DNA from: AP-15 sp963788085
GTDB lineage: Bacteria; Pseudomonadota; Alphaproteobacteria; ATCC43930; CGMCC-115725
Reading direction: 5' to 3'
DNA: 64,000 nucleotides
Assembly (NCBI GenBank): GCA_963788085.1
Contig: CAWBFS010000015.1
Span: forward strand, 235,058 to 299,057
The notes beneath the pieces are model-generated. The model saw only the letters and a program-made list of their open reading frames with translations, was not told where the DNA came from and ran no database searches. Made by a program: the position numbers and the translations under genes. This document shows, one piece after another, positions 47,032-54,964 of this stretch (its first letter is position 1; every line of letters starts with the position of its first letter).

Positions 47032-48246
47032 GTGCCGGAACACGGCAGGCTGCTCGCCAATCTGATGCATTTCGCGCGCACGTTGCGCGCGGCGGGGCTG
47101 CCGGTCGGGCCGGGCAAGGTCATCGACGCGGTTGCTGCGGTTTCGACGGTCGGCATCACCGATCGGCGCGATTTCTACTGGACCCTGCATGCCGTCTTCG
47201 TCAATCGGCCGGATCAGCGGCTGATCTTCGACCAGGCTTTTCATGTCTTTTGGCGCAACCCGGATCTCCTGAAAAAGATGATGGGGCTCGTGCTGCCGGA
47301 AATGCGGATCGACGGTGCCGAGGACGAGGGCACGGCGATGGTGCGGCGCCTCGCCGAGGCGCTGCACCCGGATATCGGCAAGGAGGGCGAAACCGAGGAG
47401 ACCGAGACCGAGATCGACGCCGCGATGAGCTTCTCCGACCGCGAGCAGCTGCGCGGGATGGATTTCGAGAAGATGTCATTGGAAGAGCTGGCCCGGGCCA
47501 AGGCGGCGATCGCGAGGCTGCACTTGCCGGTGCAGGACGTCCCGACTCGACGTTTTGCACCGGACCCTCGCGGCGCCCGCGCCGATCTGCGCGCAACTCT
47601 GCGCGCGGCTCTGCGCTCGGGCGGGCTCATCGAGCTGAAGCGGCGCAGCCGGCGCCGGCGACCTCCGCCGCTAGTCGTGCTGTGCGACATTTCTGGCTCG
47701 ATGAGCCGCTACAGCCGCATTTTTCTCCATTTCATGCATTCGGTGACCAACGACCGCGACCGTGTCCATACTTTCGTCTTCGGAACGCGGCTGACAAACA
47801 TCACGCGATATCTGCGCCACCGGGATGTCGATCTGGCGCTCGAGCGGGTGGCCGAGGCGGTGACGGACTGGTCGGGCGGGACTCGCATCGGGCATGCGCT
47901 CTGCGAGTTCAACCGGCTGTGGTCGCGGCGTGTGCTGGGTCAGGGCGCCATCGTGCTCTTGATCACCGACGGGCTCGACCGCGACGCCGGCGCCGGTCTC
48001 GCGCACGAAATGGATCGGCTGCACCGCTCGTGCCGCCGGTTGATTTGGCTGAACCCGCTGTTGCGCTATGAGGGGTTCGAGCCAAGATCTCTCGGCATGA
48101 AGGCGATGATGCCGTATGTCGACGAGTTCCGCCCGGTGCACAATCTCGAAAGCCTCGAGACGTTGATCGAGGTTCTGAGCGCGCCGACCACGCGGCGGGG
48201 GACGGCGGCGATGCCAAGGCGCGCAAACCAAGAGAAGGCAGCATGA
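47032..48246 (+). CDS. coxE: VWA-domain protein CoxE
   Basis: 404 residues. MIDAS metal site DISGSMSRYS (DxSxS, about residue 222) with Thr and Asp in SGGTRIGHAL and LLITDGLDRDA, typical of CoxE proteins that partner CoxD-type MoxR ATPases. Basic and acidic spacer regions precede. GTG at 47032 is the best start; upstream frame is low-complexity repeat sequence. Its function is probably maturation of an aerobic CO-dehydrogenase-like molybdenum hydroxylase, but no such enzyme is in the window. Confidence 0.88.
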   Translation: MPEHGRLLANLMHFARTLRAAGLPVGPGKVIDAVAAVSTVGITDRRDFYWTLHAVFVNRPDQRLIFDQAFHVFWRNPDLLKKMMGLVLPEMRIDGAEDEGTAMVRRLAEALHPDIGKEGETEETETEIDAAMSFSDREQLRGMDFEKMSLEELARAKAAIARLHLPVQDVPTRRFAPDPRGARADLRATLRAALRSGGLIELKRRSRRRRPPPLVVLCDISGSMSRYSRIFLHFMHSVTNDRDRVHTFVFGTRLTNITRYLRHRDVDLALERVAEAVTDWSGGTRIGHALCEFNRLWSRRVLGQGAIVLLITDGLDRDAGAGLAHEMDRLHRSCRRLIWLNPLLRYEGFEPRSLGMKAMMPYVDEFRPVHNLESLETLIEVLSAPTTRRGTAAMPRRANQEKAA

Positions 48247-48261
48247 GCGCGGTTCTCGTCG

Positions 48262-48335
48262 CCCCCGCGAAAGCGGGGGTCCAGAGCAACCGCGCCGGGA
48301 CCCTGGAGCTTGGCTTCCCACTTTCGCGGGAATGA
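48262..48335. repeat. dispersed palindromic repeat between coxE and xdhC
   Basis: cccccgc-gaaa-gcggggg (48262-48279) is a perfect hairpin; a second arm with cactttcgcgggaatgac (48318-48335) is the other half of the common 'cccgcgaaagcgggaatcc' type REP. Ends 19 bp before the next start codon. Confidence 0.7.
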
Positions 48336-48354
48336 CAGATACGGAGAGGGCAGC

Positions 48355-48676
48355 ATGAGCGATACGGCAGAAATTCTGGAACAGGCAGCGCGCTGGCGCG
48401 AGGCGGGGTCGGGCGTGGCGTTGGCCACCGTCGTCACGACGTGGGGTTCCTCGCCGCGGCCGGTCGGGGCCAAGCTCGCGGTCAACGATGCGGGCGCCAT
48501 GGTCGGCTCGGTCTCGGGCGGCTGTGTCGAAGGCGCGGTTGTCGAACAGGCGCTCGAAGCGATCCGCGACGGCAAGCCCGCGACTGCTCGATTTCGGCGT
48601 CACCAACGACCAGGCATGGGAAGTCGGCCTCGCCTGCGGCGGCAAGATCCAGATCTTTGTCGAGCGCGTCGAATGA
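48355..48676 (+). pseudogene. XdhC/CoxI N-terminal domain protein, one frameshift
   Basis: About 107 residues. N-terminal XdhC_CoxI domain alone: VALATVVTTWGSSPRPVGAKLAV and GSVSGGCVEGAVVEQA, then a frameshift near 48585 followed by LLDFGVTNDQAWEVGLACGGKIQIFVERVE, the normal end of this domain. XdhC-type proteins bind molybdenum cofactor and insert it, sulfurated, into xanthine-oxidase family enzymes. The stop overlaps the start of the C-terminal half gene (ATGA), so both halves are separate genes here. Confidence 0.82.
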
Positions 48677-49383
48677 AAGGACGCATTCTCGACCGGGTGG
48701 TGGCGGCGGAGCGTGAGCACCGCAGCGTTGCTCTTGCAACCGATCTCGCGACGGGCCGGCAATTGCTGTTCGAGGGTGAGCATGCCGAGGGGGATCTGGC
48801 GCTGGACGATGCGGCGCTCGACCGGGTGCGCGAGGCTTGGCGCACCGGCCGCAACCGGACCATCGAGACTGCAGCCGGCCGCGTGTTTCTAGAAGTGCTC
48901 ACGCCGGCGCATCGCTGCTTTATCATCGGCGCGGTGCATATCGCGCAGCCGTTGGCGCGGATTCTGACGATGGCCGACTACGCCGTGACCGTCATCGATC
49001 CCCGCGGAGCGTTCGCGACGAAGGCACGGTTCCCGGATGTCGAGCTGACGCAGGAATGGCCCGACGAAGCGCTCGAACGGTTGCAGCCGGACCGCGGCTC
49101 GGCGGTCCTGGCCTTGACCCATGACCCAAAGCTCGACGACCCGGCGCTGGCCGCGGCGTTGCGTTCGGACTGCTTCTACATCGGCGCCCTCGGCTCGCGC
49201 CGCAACCACGCAGGGCGCTGCGCGCGGCTCAAGGAACTGGGCTTCAGCGATGACGATCTCGCTCGCATCCACGGGCCGATCGGACTTGCAATCGGCGCGG
49301 TGTCGCCGGCCGAAGTGGCGATCTCGATCGCCGCCGAGATGACGCAGGTCCTGCGTCACGGCGAGGCGGCGGAGGCGGCGTGA
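48673..49383 (+). CDS. XdhC C-terminal (Rossmann) domain protein
   Basis: 236 residues; the XdhC_C Rossmann domain: TPAHRCFIIGAVHIAQPLARI (residues about 80-100), a SRRNHAGRCARLKELGF block and RIHGPIGLAIGAVSPAEVAISIAAEM (signature GPIGLxIGAxTPxEIAxSI). Together with the preceding small gene it forms a two-gene version of a normally single XdhC-type protein. Its end overlaps the next start (GTGA). Confidence 0.88.
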   Translation: MKGRILDRVVAAEREHRSVALATDLATGRQLLFEGEHAEGDLALDDAALDRVREAWRTGRNRTIETAAGRVFLEVLTPAHRCFIIGAVHIAQPLARILTMADYAVTVIDPRGAFATKARFPDVELTQEWPDEALERLQPDRGSAVLALTHDPKLDDPALAAALRSDCFYIGALGSRRNHAGRCARLKELGFSDDDLARIHGPIGLAIGAVSPAEVAISIAAEMTQVLRHGEAAEAA

Positions 49384-51083
49384 AATTCGGCGAGGTCCCC
49401 GTCGCCGAGGCCGAAGGGGCGATCCTCGCGCACAGCCTGAAGCTCGGGACAACGGCGCTGAAGAAGGCGCGGGTCCTGTCGCGTGCCGATATCGAGCTGA
49501 TCGCTGCCTCAGGCCTGTCACGGATCGTCGTCGCCCGGCTCGAACCCGGCGATGTCGGGGAGGACGAGGCCGCCCGCCGGGTGGCTGAGGCCGCAGCCGG
49601 GGCGGAGATCGAAGCGGCGGCCCCGTTCACGGGCCGCGCCAATCTCTTCGCCAAGACGCGGGGACTTCTGGTGTTCGATCCGGAACGGCTCGACCGCCTC
49701 AACCTGGTCGACGAGACCGTGACGCTCGGCACTCTGCCGCCATTCGCGAGAGTCGAACCCAAGCAGATGGTCGCCACGGTCAAGATTATCCCTTTCGCAG
49801 CGCCGGAGACGGCGGTTGCGCGCTGCCTCGAGGCCGCGGCCGCGGACGGTCCGCTGCTGCGGGTTGCTCCGTTTGTGCCGCGCTTGGTCGGGCTTGTGCA
49901 AACACGCCTCCCCGGGCTCAAGGAGAGCATTCTCGACAAGACCCGGCAGGTGACCGAAGGCAGGCTTGCCGCACTGGGCTGCCGGCTCGTTTTCGAGGAG
50001 CGCTGCGGGCACGCCACGGGTGAACTGGCGTCAACGATCCGCGATGCATTGGGCCACGGCATCGAGATCATGCTGATTCACGGCGCCTCCGCGATCCTCG
50101 ATCGGCGTGATGTCATCCCCGCCGCGATCGTCGCTGCGGGCGGCCGGATCGACCATTTCGGGATGCCGGTCGATCCCGGCAATCTGCTGCTCCTCGGGCA
50201 TGTCGCGGAGCGGGTCGTGCTCGGCCTGCCCGGTTGCGCCCGCTCGCCCAAGGTCAACGGCTTCGACTGGGTGCTCGAGAGGCTGGTCGCCGGGCTGCCC
50301 GTCGGTTCTGCCGAAATCATGCGTATGGGCAGCGGCGGCCTTCTCGCCGAGATTCCTTCGCGGCCGCTCCCGCGCGCCGAAGCGAACCAGCCGAGGAAAA
50401 GATGCCCGACGCGCAAGCCTGCCGGCCCCCGGATCGGCGCTCTCCTGCTCGCGGCGGGGCAATCACGGCGCATGGGCGGTCCCAACAAACTGCTTGCCGA
50501 GCTCGACGGCACGCCGATGGTGGCGTATGTCGCGCGCAGACTGCTCGCCTCCCGGGCACGGCCGATCATTGCGGTGCTCGGCAATCAGGCCGACGCGGTC
50601 GACGCGGCGCTCGGTAAATTGCCGGTCGAACGCGTGCGCAATCCCGAATTCGCCGGCGGCCTCTCGACCTCCCTCAAGCGCGGCATTGCCGCACTGCCGC
50701 CCGATCTCGACGGCGCTCTCGTTTGCCTTGGCGACATGCCGCTGATTTCCGGCCGGCACATCGACCGCCTGATCGCGGCGTTCAACCCGCTCGAAGGCCG
50801 CGCGATCATTGTCCCGACCCGGCGCGGCAAGCGCGGCAACCCGGTCCTCTGGTCGAAGCGGTTCTTTCCCGATATGGCCGAGCTCGCCGGCGATGTCGGC
50901 GCCAAGCACTTGATCGGCGAGCATGCCGAGCTCGTCGCCGAGGTCGAGATGGACGATGATGCCATTCTCGTCGACATCGACACGCCCGAGGCGCTCGAGG
51001 CACTGAGACAAAAGAGCAATCGAACTCCGGGAGCTTCCGCCAGCCCCCTCCCATTCCCTCCCCCGCAGGCGGGGGAGGGTTAG
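49380..51083 (+). CDS. MoeA-like / MobA-like fusion for molybdenum cofactor cytidylylation
   Basis: 567 residues. N-terminal half (about 1-335): molybdopterin-binding MoeA/CinA-like domain (IMLIHGASAILDRRDVIPAAIVAAGGRIDHFGMPVDPGNLL). C-terminal half (about 350-540): nucleotidyltransferase GALLLAAGQSRRMGGPNKLLAEL with LVCLGDMPLISG, as in MocA that makes molybdopterin cytosine dinucleotide for xanthine-oxidase family enzymes. The last residues (PFPPPQAGEG) are encoded by a dispersed intergenic repeat, so the tail is repeat-derived. Starts at a GTG overlapping the upstream stop. Confidence 0.87.
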   Translation: MKFGEVPVAEAEGAILAHSLKLGTTALKKARVLSRADIELIAASGLSRIVVARLEPGDVGEDEAARRVAEAAAGAEIEAAAPFTGRANLFAKTRGLLVFDPERLDRLNLVDETVTLGTLPPFARVEPKQMVATVKIIPFAAPETAVARCLEAAAADGPLLRVAPFVPRLVGLVQTRLPGLKESILDKTRQVTEGRLAALGCRLVFEERCGHATGELASTIRDALGHGIEIMLIHGASAILDRRDVIPAAIVAAGGRIDHFGMPVDPGNLLLLGHVAERVVLGLPGCARSPKVNGFDWVLERLVAGLPVGSAEIMRMGSGGLLAEIPSRPLPRAEANQPRKRCPTRKPAGPRIGALLLAAGQSRRMGGPNKLLAELDGTPMVAYVARRLLASRARPIIAVLGNQADAVDAALGKLPVERVRNPEFAGGLSTSLKRGIAALPPDLDGALVCLGDMPLISGRHIDRLIAAFNPLEGRAIIVPTRRGKRGNPVLWSKRFFPDMAELAGDVGAKHLIGEHAELVAEVEMDDDAILVDIDTPEALEALRQKSNRTPGASASPLPFPPPQAGEG

Positions 51084-51091
51084 GGTGGGGG
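51057..51091. repeat. G-rich dispersed repeat overlapping the end of the MocA-type gene
   Basis: cctcccccgc-ag-gcgggggagg hairpin (51057-51078) plus the 21-bp unit gggggagggttagggtggggg truncated here (51071-51091), which also occurs inverted and direct at 24795-24815 / 24858-24878. The upstream reading frame ends inside the repeat. Confidence 0.75.
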
Positions 51092-51111
51092 CATTCAGGG
51101 GGTAACAGCAG

Positions 51112-51822
51112 ATGCAAAGCGCGCGTGAACCGATGCCGTTTCGGCCTTATGAGCCGGGAACACAACCCGCTTACGATGTCCCGGCCTATGGCAGCACTCA
51201 CAAGCGCCACCCGCAGGAAAGCCTGGTGCGGCTGCCCCACACGATTACCGAAACCGACGGGCCGCGCTTCAGTACCGCGCATTTCCCGCCAATTCCCGAT
51301 CTGTCGATCGTCGACGGGAAAACGGCGCTCGGCGAGCGCATCATTGTGCGTGGCCGGATCACCGACGAGGAGGGCAGGCCGGTCCCGCACACCATCGTCG
51401 AGATTTGGCAGGCCAACGCCTCCGGCCGCTATCAGCACCCGGCGGACGAGCATGACGCGGCGGTCGATCCGAACTTTCGCGGCGAGGGCCGGGTTTATAC
51501 CGACGATGAGGGCTGGTACCGGTTCACCTCGATCAAGCCCGGCGCCTATCCCTGGCGCAATCACCACAATGCGTGGCGGCCGAACCACATCCATTTCTCG
51601 TTTTTCGGGTCGGGTTTTGCCGCCCGGCTGGTCACTCAGATGTATTTCCCGGGTGACCCGTTGCTCGAGCTCGATCCGATCTTCCTGTCGGTCCCCGATG
51701 CGGCGGCGCGCAGCCGGCTCGTCTGCGCGCTCGACATGGAGGTGACCGAGCCCGAATGGGCGTTGGGCTATAGGTGGGACGTCGTACTGCGCGGCCGCGA
51801 GGCAACGCCAATGGAGGCTTGA
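51112..51822 (+). CDS. pcaH: protocatechuate 3,4-dioxygenase beta subunit
   Basis: 236 residues. Intradiol dioxygenase subunit carrying the Fe(III) site: Tyr107 (SGRYQHP), Tyr146 (PGAYPW), His159 and His161 (PNHIHF). With PcaG it opens protocatechuate to beta-carboxymuconate. Begins MQSAREPMPFRPYEPGTQPAYDVPAYGSTHKRHP, typical N-terminus with the dimer-forming segment. Followed after 3 bp by pcaG. Confidence 0.94.
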   Translation: MQSAREPMPFRPYEPGTQPAYDVPAYGSTHKRHPQESLVRLPHTITETDGPRFSTAHFPPIPDLSIVDGKTALGERIIVRGRITDEEGRPVPHTIVEIWQANASGRYQHPADEHDAAVDPNFRGEGRVYTDDEGWYRFTSIKPGAYPWRNHHNAWRPNHIHFSFFGSGFAARLVTQMYFPGDPLLELDPIFLSVPDAAARSRLVCALDMEVTEPEWALGYRWDVVLRGREATPMEA

Positions 51823-51825
51823 GCC

Positions 51826-52359
51826 GTGTCGAGCGCGACCAGCAGCCAGACCATCGGGCCGTTTTGGCACCTGATCGAGCACACGGAATGGGCCGATTTG
51901 ACGCGGTTCGGCGCCGCCGGCCCGCGGATCACCTTGACCGGCTCGGTCATCGACGGCGACGGCGATCCGGTGACCGATGCCGCCGTCGAGCTGTGGCAGG
52001 CCGATCCGCCGGCGGACGAGACTTTTCCGGGGTTCGGGCGCTGCCGCACTGATCAGCGCGGCGAGTTCCGCTTCAATACGGTGAAACCGGGGCCTGTGCC
52101 CGGCCGCGGCAACGCGCAGCAGGCTCCCCACTTCGCCATCTGCCTGCATGCGCGGGGTCTCCTCAAGGCCTTAATGACCCGCGCCTATTTTGTTGGCGAC
52201 CCGCTCAACGAGACCGACCCGCTGTTGTCCTCGCTCGAGGATGCCCAGCGTCGCGCCACCCTGCTCGCCCGACCCGAGAGCGAGAGCCAGTGGAGGCTCG
52301 ATATCCGGCTGCAACGTGGCCCACGCGGCGAAACGGAAACCGTGTTCCTGGATATTTGA
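51826..52359 (+). CDS. pcaG: protocatechuate 3,4-dioxygenase alpha subunit
   Basis: 177 residues, structural partner of PcaH without iron ligands: SQTIGPFWHLIEHTEWADL, then the intradiol fold (VIDGDGDPVTDAAVELWQADP, PGRGNAQQAPHFAICLHARGLLKALMTRAYF). GTG start at 51826. The remaining protocatechuate pathway genes (pcaB, C, D, I, J) are not in the window. Confidence 0.93.
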   Translation: MSSATSSQTIGPFWHLIEHTEWADLTRFGAAGPRITLTGSVIDGDGDPVTDAAVELWQADPPADETFPGFGRCRTDQRGEFRFNTVKPGPVPGRGNAQQAPHFAICLHARGLLKALMTRAYFVGDPLNETDPLLSSLEDAQRRATLLARPESESQWRLDIRLQRGPRGETETVFLDI

Positions 52360-52368
52360 ACCGCGCGT

Positions 52369-53952
52369 CTAATGCCGGAAATGGCGGATGCCGGTAAAGA
52401 CCATCGCAATGCCGGCCGCGTCCGCCGCGGCGATGACCTCCTTGTCGCGCACCGACCCGCCTGGCTGGATGACAGCGGTAGCGCCTGCCTCGATCGCTGC
52501 TTCGAGTCCGTCGGCAAACGGGAAGAAGGCATCCGAAGCGAGCACCGACCCGATTGTCGGCGATTGCGCCAATCCCGCTGATCTCCCCGCCTCGGCCGCC
52601 TTGGCGGCGGCGATCCTGACGCTATCGACGCGGCTCATCTGACCGGCGCCGACGCCGACTGTCGCTCCGCCGCGCGCGAAGACGATGGCATTGGATTTGA
52701 CGTGCTTTGCAACAATTTCGGCGAACAACAGATCGGCGATTTCGCTCTCGCTCGGCGCTCGGCGGGTCACGGTGCGCAGCCTCTCCCGTCCGACCGAGAT
52801 CCGATCGCGGTCCTGGACGAGGATGCCGCCGGCTATCGTGCGGAAGCTGCGGCCGGCGGCGCTGGGGCCGGGCATCGCGCCAGTGACGAGGAGCCGTAAC
52901 GCCGTCCTGCGGGTGAGAATCGCTCGGGCGGCCTCATCGGCCTCGAGGACGATCACGACTTCAATGAGCAGCCGGCCGATCGCCTCGGCGGTCGCTCCAT
53001 CGAGGCACCGATTGAGCGCGACGATGCCGCCGAAAGCGCTGACCGGATCGCAAGCGAGCGCCTTGTCCCAGGCTTCGCGCACGTTGTTGCCGATCGCCGC
53101 GCCGCAGGGGTTGGCGTGTTTGACGATCGCAACGGCCGGAGACGCAAACTCGGCGACCAGCTCAAAGGCGGCGTCGGCGTCGCCATAATTGTTGTAGGAC
53201 AGCTGCTTACCCTGGAGCTGCTGCGCGGTCGCCACCCCGGGGCGCGGATCGCCGGTACGGTAGAACGCGGCCAGTTGATGCGGGTTCTCCCCATAGCGCA
53301 GCCTGTCCGCGAGGCGTCCGGTAAAGAGCAGGATCTCGGGAAAGGAAAGCGGCTCGTCGCGCCCCATCCATTCGGCGATCGCGGCGTCGTAGGCCGCGGT
53401 CAGCGCGAAGGCCTTGCGCGCAAGCGCGCGGCGCATCTCGGCGCCGACCGCACCGTCGCCGGCGGCCAGCTCGGCGAGAAGACGGTCGTAATCGGTGGGA
53501 TCGGTCACGACCGTGACCGCATCGTGGTTTTTCGCGGCGGCGCGGATCAGCGCCACACCGCCGATGTCGATGTGCTCGACGCAATTCTCGGGGCTCGCAC
53601 CCGACGCGACGGTCTCGGCAAACGGATAGAGGTTGCAGACGAGGAGGTCGATCGGGGCAATCCGGCGTTCGGCGAGCGCCGCGAGGTGATCCGGCCGGTC
53701 CCGCCTGGCGAGGAGCCCGCCGTGAATGGCCGGGTGCAAGGTCTTGACCCGGCCGTCGAGGAATTCCGCAACCCCGGTGACCTCCGCCACCTCGGTAACC
53801 GGAATTCCCGCGGCCGCGAGGGCTAGCGCCGAGCCGCCGGTCGATATCATGGTTACCCCATGCGCGGCCAGCGCTCCGGCGAAGGCGACGATCCCCCTCT
53901 TGTCGCTGACCGAGATCAGGGCGCGCCGGATCGGGAGAGAAGTTGCCGTCAT
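52369..53952 (-). CDS. purH: bifunctional IMP cyclohydrolase / AICAR formyltransferase
   Basis: 527 residues carrying the last two steps of IMP synthesis. N-terminal IMP cyclohydrolase (RALISVSDKRGIVAF, HPAIHGGLLARRD, about 1-200) and C-terminal AICAR formyltransferase with the catalytic KHANPCGAAIG motif (about 273) and QPGGSVRDKEVI near the end. Open frame throughout. Convergent with pcaG, 9 bp apart; followed on its own strand by the GT4, heparinase and rsmB genes. Confidence 0.97.
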   Translation of the reverse strand: MTATSLPIRRALISVSDKRGIVAFAGALAAHGVTMISTGGSALALAAAGIPVTEVAEVTGVAEFLDGRVKTLHPAIHGGLLARRDRPDHLAALAERRIAPIDLLVCNLYPFAETVASGASPENCVEHIDIGGVALIRAAAKNHDAVTVVTDPTDYDRLLAELAAGDGAVGAEMRRALARKAFALTAAYDAAIAEWMGRDEPLSFPEILLFTGRLADRLRYGENPHQLAAFYRTGDPRPGVATAQQLQGKQLSYNNYGDADAAFELVAEFASPAVAIVKHANPCGAAIGNNVREAWDKALACDPVSAFGGIVALNRCLDGATAEAIGRLLIEVVIVLEADEAARAILTRRTALRLLVTGAMPGPSAAGRSFRTIAGGILVQDRDRISVGRERLRTVTRRAPSESEIADLLFAEIVAKHVKSNAIVFARGGATVGVGAGQMSRVDSVRIAAAKAAEAGRSAGLAQSPTIGSVLASDAFFPFADGLEAAIEAGATAVIQPGGSVRDKEVIAAADAAGIAMVFTGIRHFRH

Positions 53953-53992
53953 GGCCGAGGATATACGGCTCTCACGGAAGCCTCGGCAAGCC

Positions 53993-54964
53993 TCAGGACC
54001 CGCGGGCGAGCGCCGCCAGCAGGATCGCGACGGTAGCGGCAGACAAGCCGAGCGAGGCGGGGCCCCACCCGTTCTCGGCAGCCCAGCCGCAACCGACCAG
54101 GACGAGATTGGCGGCGATCACGCGCCTTGCCACGGCCGCGTGGCCGAGGCCCCGACGCACGGCCTGCTGGTAGAAATGCTCGCGATGCGCCTGCCAGACG
54201 CGCTCGCCGCGCGACAGGCGACGAGCGAGGGTGATCGTCGCGTCGGCGAGGAAATAGAGCGGCAGAATCAGCGCGATCTTCCAATATCCCCGAACCGCCA
54301 GCTCGAGCAGCATAAAACCTAGGAGATATCCCAGCGGCACGCTGCCGACGTCGCCGAGAAAAATCCGCGCCGGCGACCAGTTCCAGACGAGAAAACCGAT
54401 GGCCGCTCCGGTCACAGCGGCAGCGAGCGTCCGCAGCGCGGGATCGGCACCGGCTCCGACGCTTGTGAACAGCAGCAGACCGGCACCGATTGCCGCAGTT
54501 TCGCTGCCGGCCAGCCCATCGATCCCATCCATAAAGTTGAACAGATTGATCCACCAGATCCAGACGAGACCGATCGCGGCGAGGTGGAAAAGGTCCTGCG
54601 GCCCGGGCAGGATAAAGATGCCGATCGCCACGGCGGCGGCCTGCGGCAGCAGCCGCATGAGCGGCGAGAGGCCGCGCAGGTCGTCGACCCATGAAACAGC
54701 CGCCAGCAAAACCGCGCCGAGGGCGATTCCAAGGACGCCTGAGGGCGCCGATTCGGCTCGGGCGAGCACGATCCAGGCAAGCAGTAGGAAGCCGATCACT
54801 GCGATCCCACCACCGCGGGGTGTCGGCACCCGATGCGACGATCGCTCGTTCGGGCGGTCGAGAATCTCCCGGTGGGTAAGGATCGGAATGAGCACTCTGG
54901 TCGTCAGGCAGGTCAGCAAGCCGGTCGCGACAGCGACCGCCGCGGGCCAGGCGGCCTCACCCAT
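53993..54964 (-). CDS. MraY/WecA-type sugar-1-phosphate transferase (GT4)
   Basis: 323 residues with about 10 membrane segments. Motifs DRPNERSSHRVPTPRGGG (donor site), WVDDLRGLSP (Asp pair), NLFNFMDGIDGLAGSE, FLGDVGSVPLGYLLG and AHREHFYQQAVRRG (His of loop 5) match undecaprenyl-phosphate GlcNAc-1-P transferases that start O-antigen or capsule lipid-linked sugars. ATG 54964 lies inside the end of the heparinase-like gene (8-bp overlap), so translation is coupled. Confidence 0.87.
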   Translation of the reverse strand: MGEAAWPAAVAVATGLLTCLTTRVLIPILTHREILDRPNERSSHRVPTPRGGGIAVIGFLLLAWIVLARAESAPSGVLGIALGAVLLAAVSWVDDLRGLSPLMRLLPQAAAVAIGIFILPGPQDLFHLAAIGLVWIWWINLFNFMDGIDGLAGSETAAIGAGLLLFTSVGAGADPALRTLAAAVTGAAIGFLVWNWSPARIFLGDVGSVPLGYLLGFMLLELAVRGYWKIALILPLYFLADATITLARRLSRGERVWQAHREHFYQQAVRRGLGHAAVARRVIAANLVLVGCGWAAENGWGPASLGLSAATVAILLAALARGS

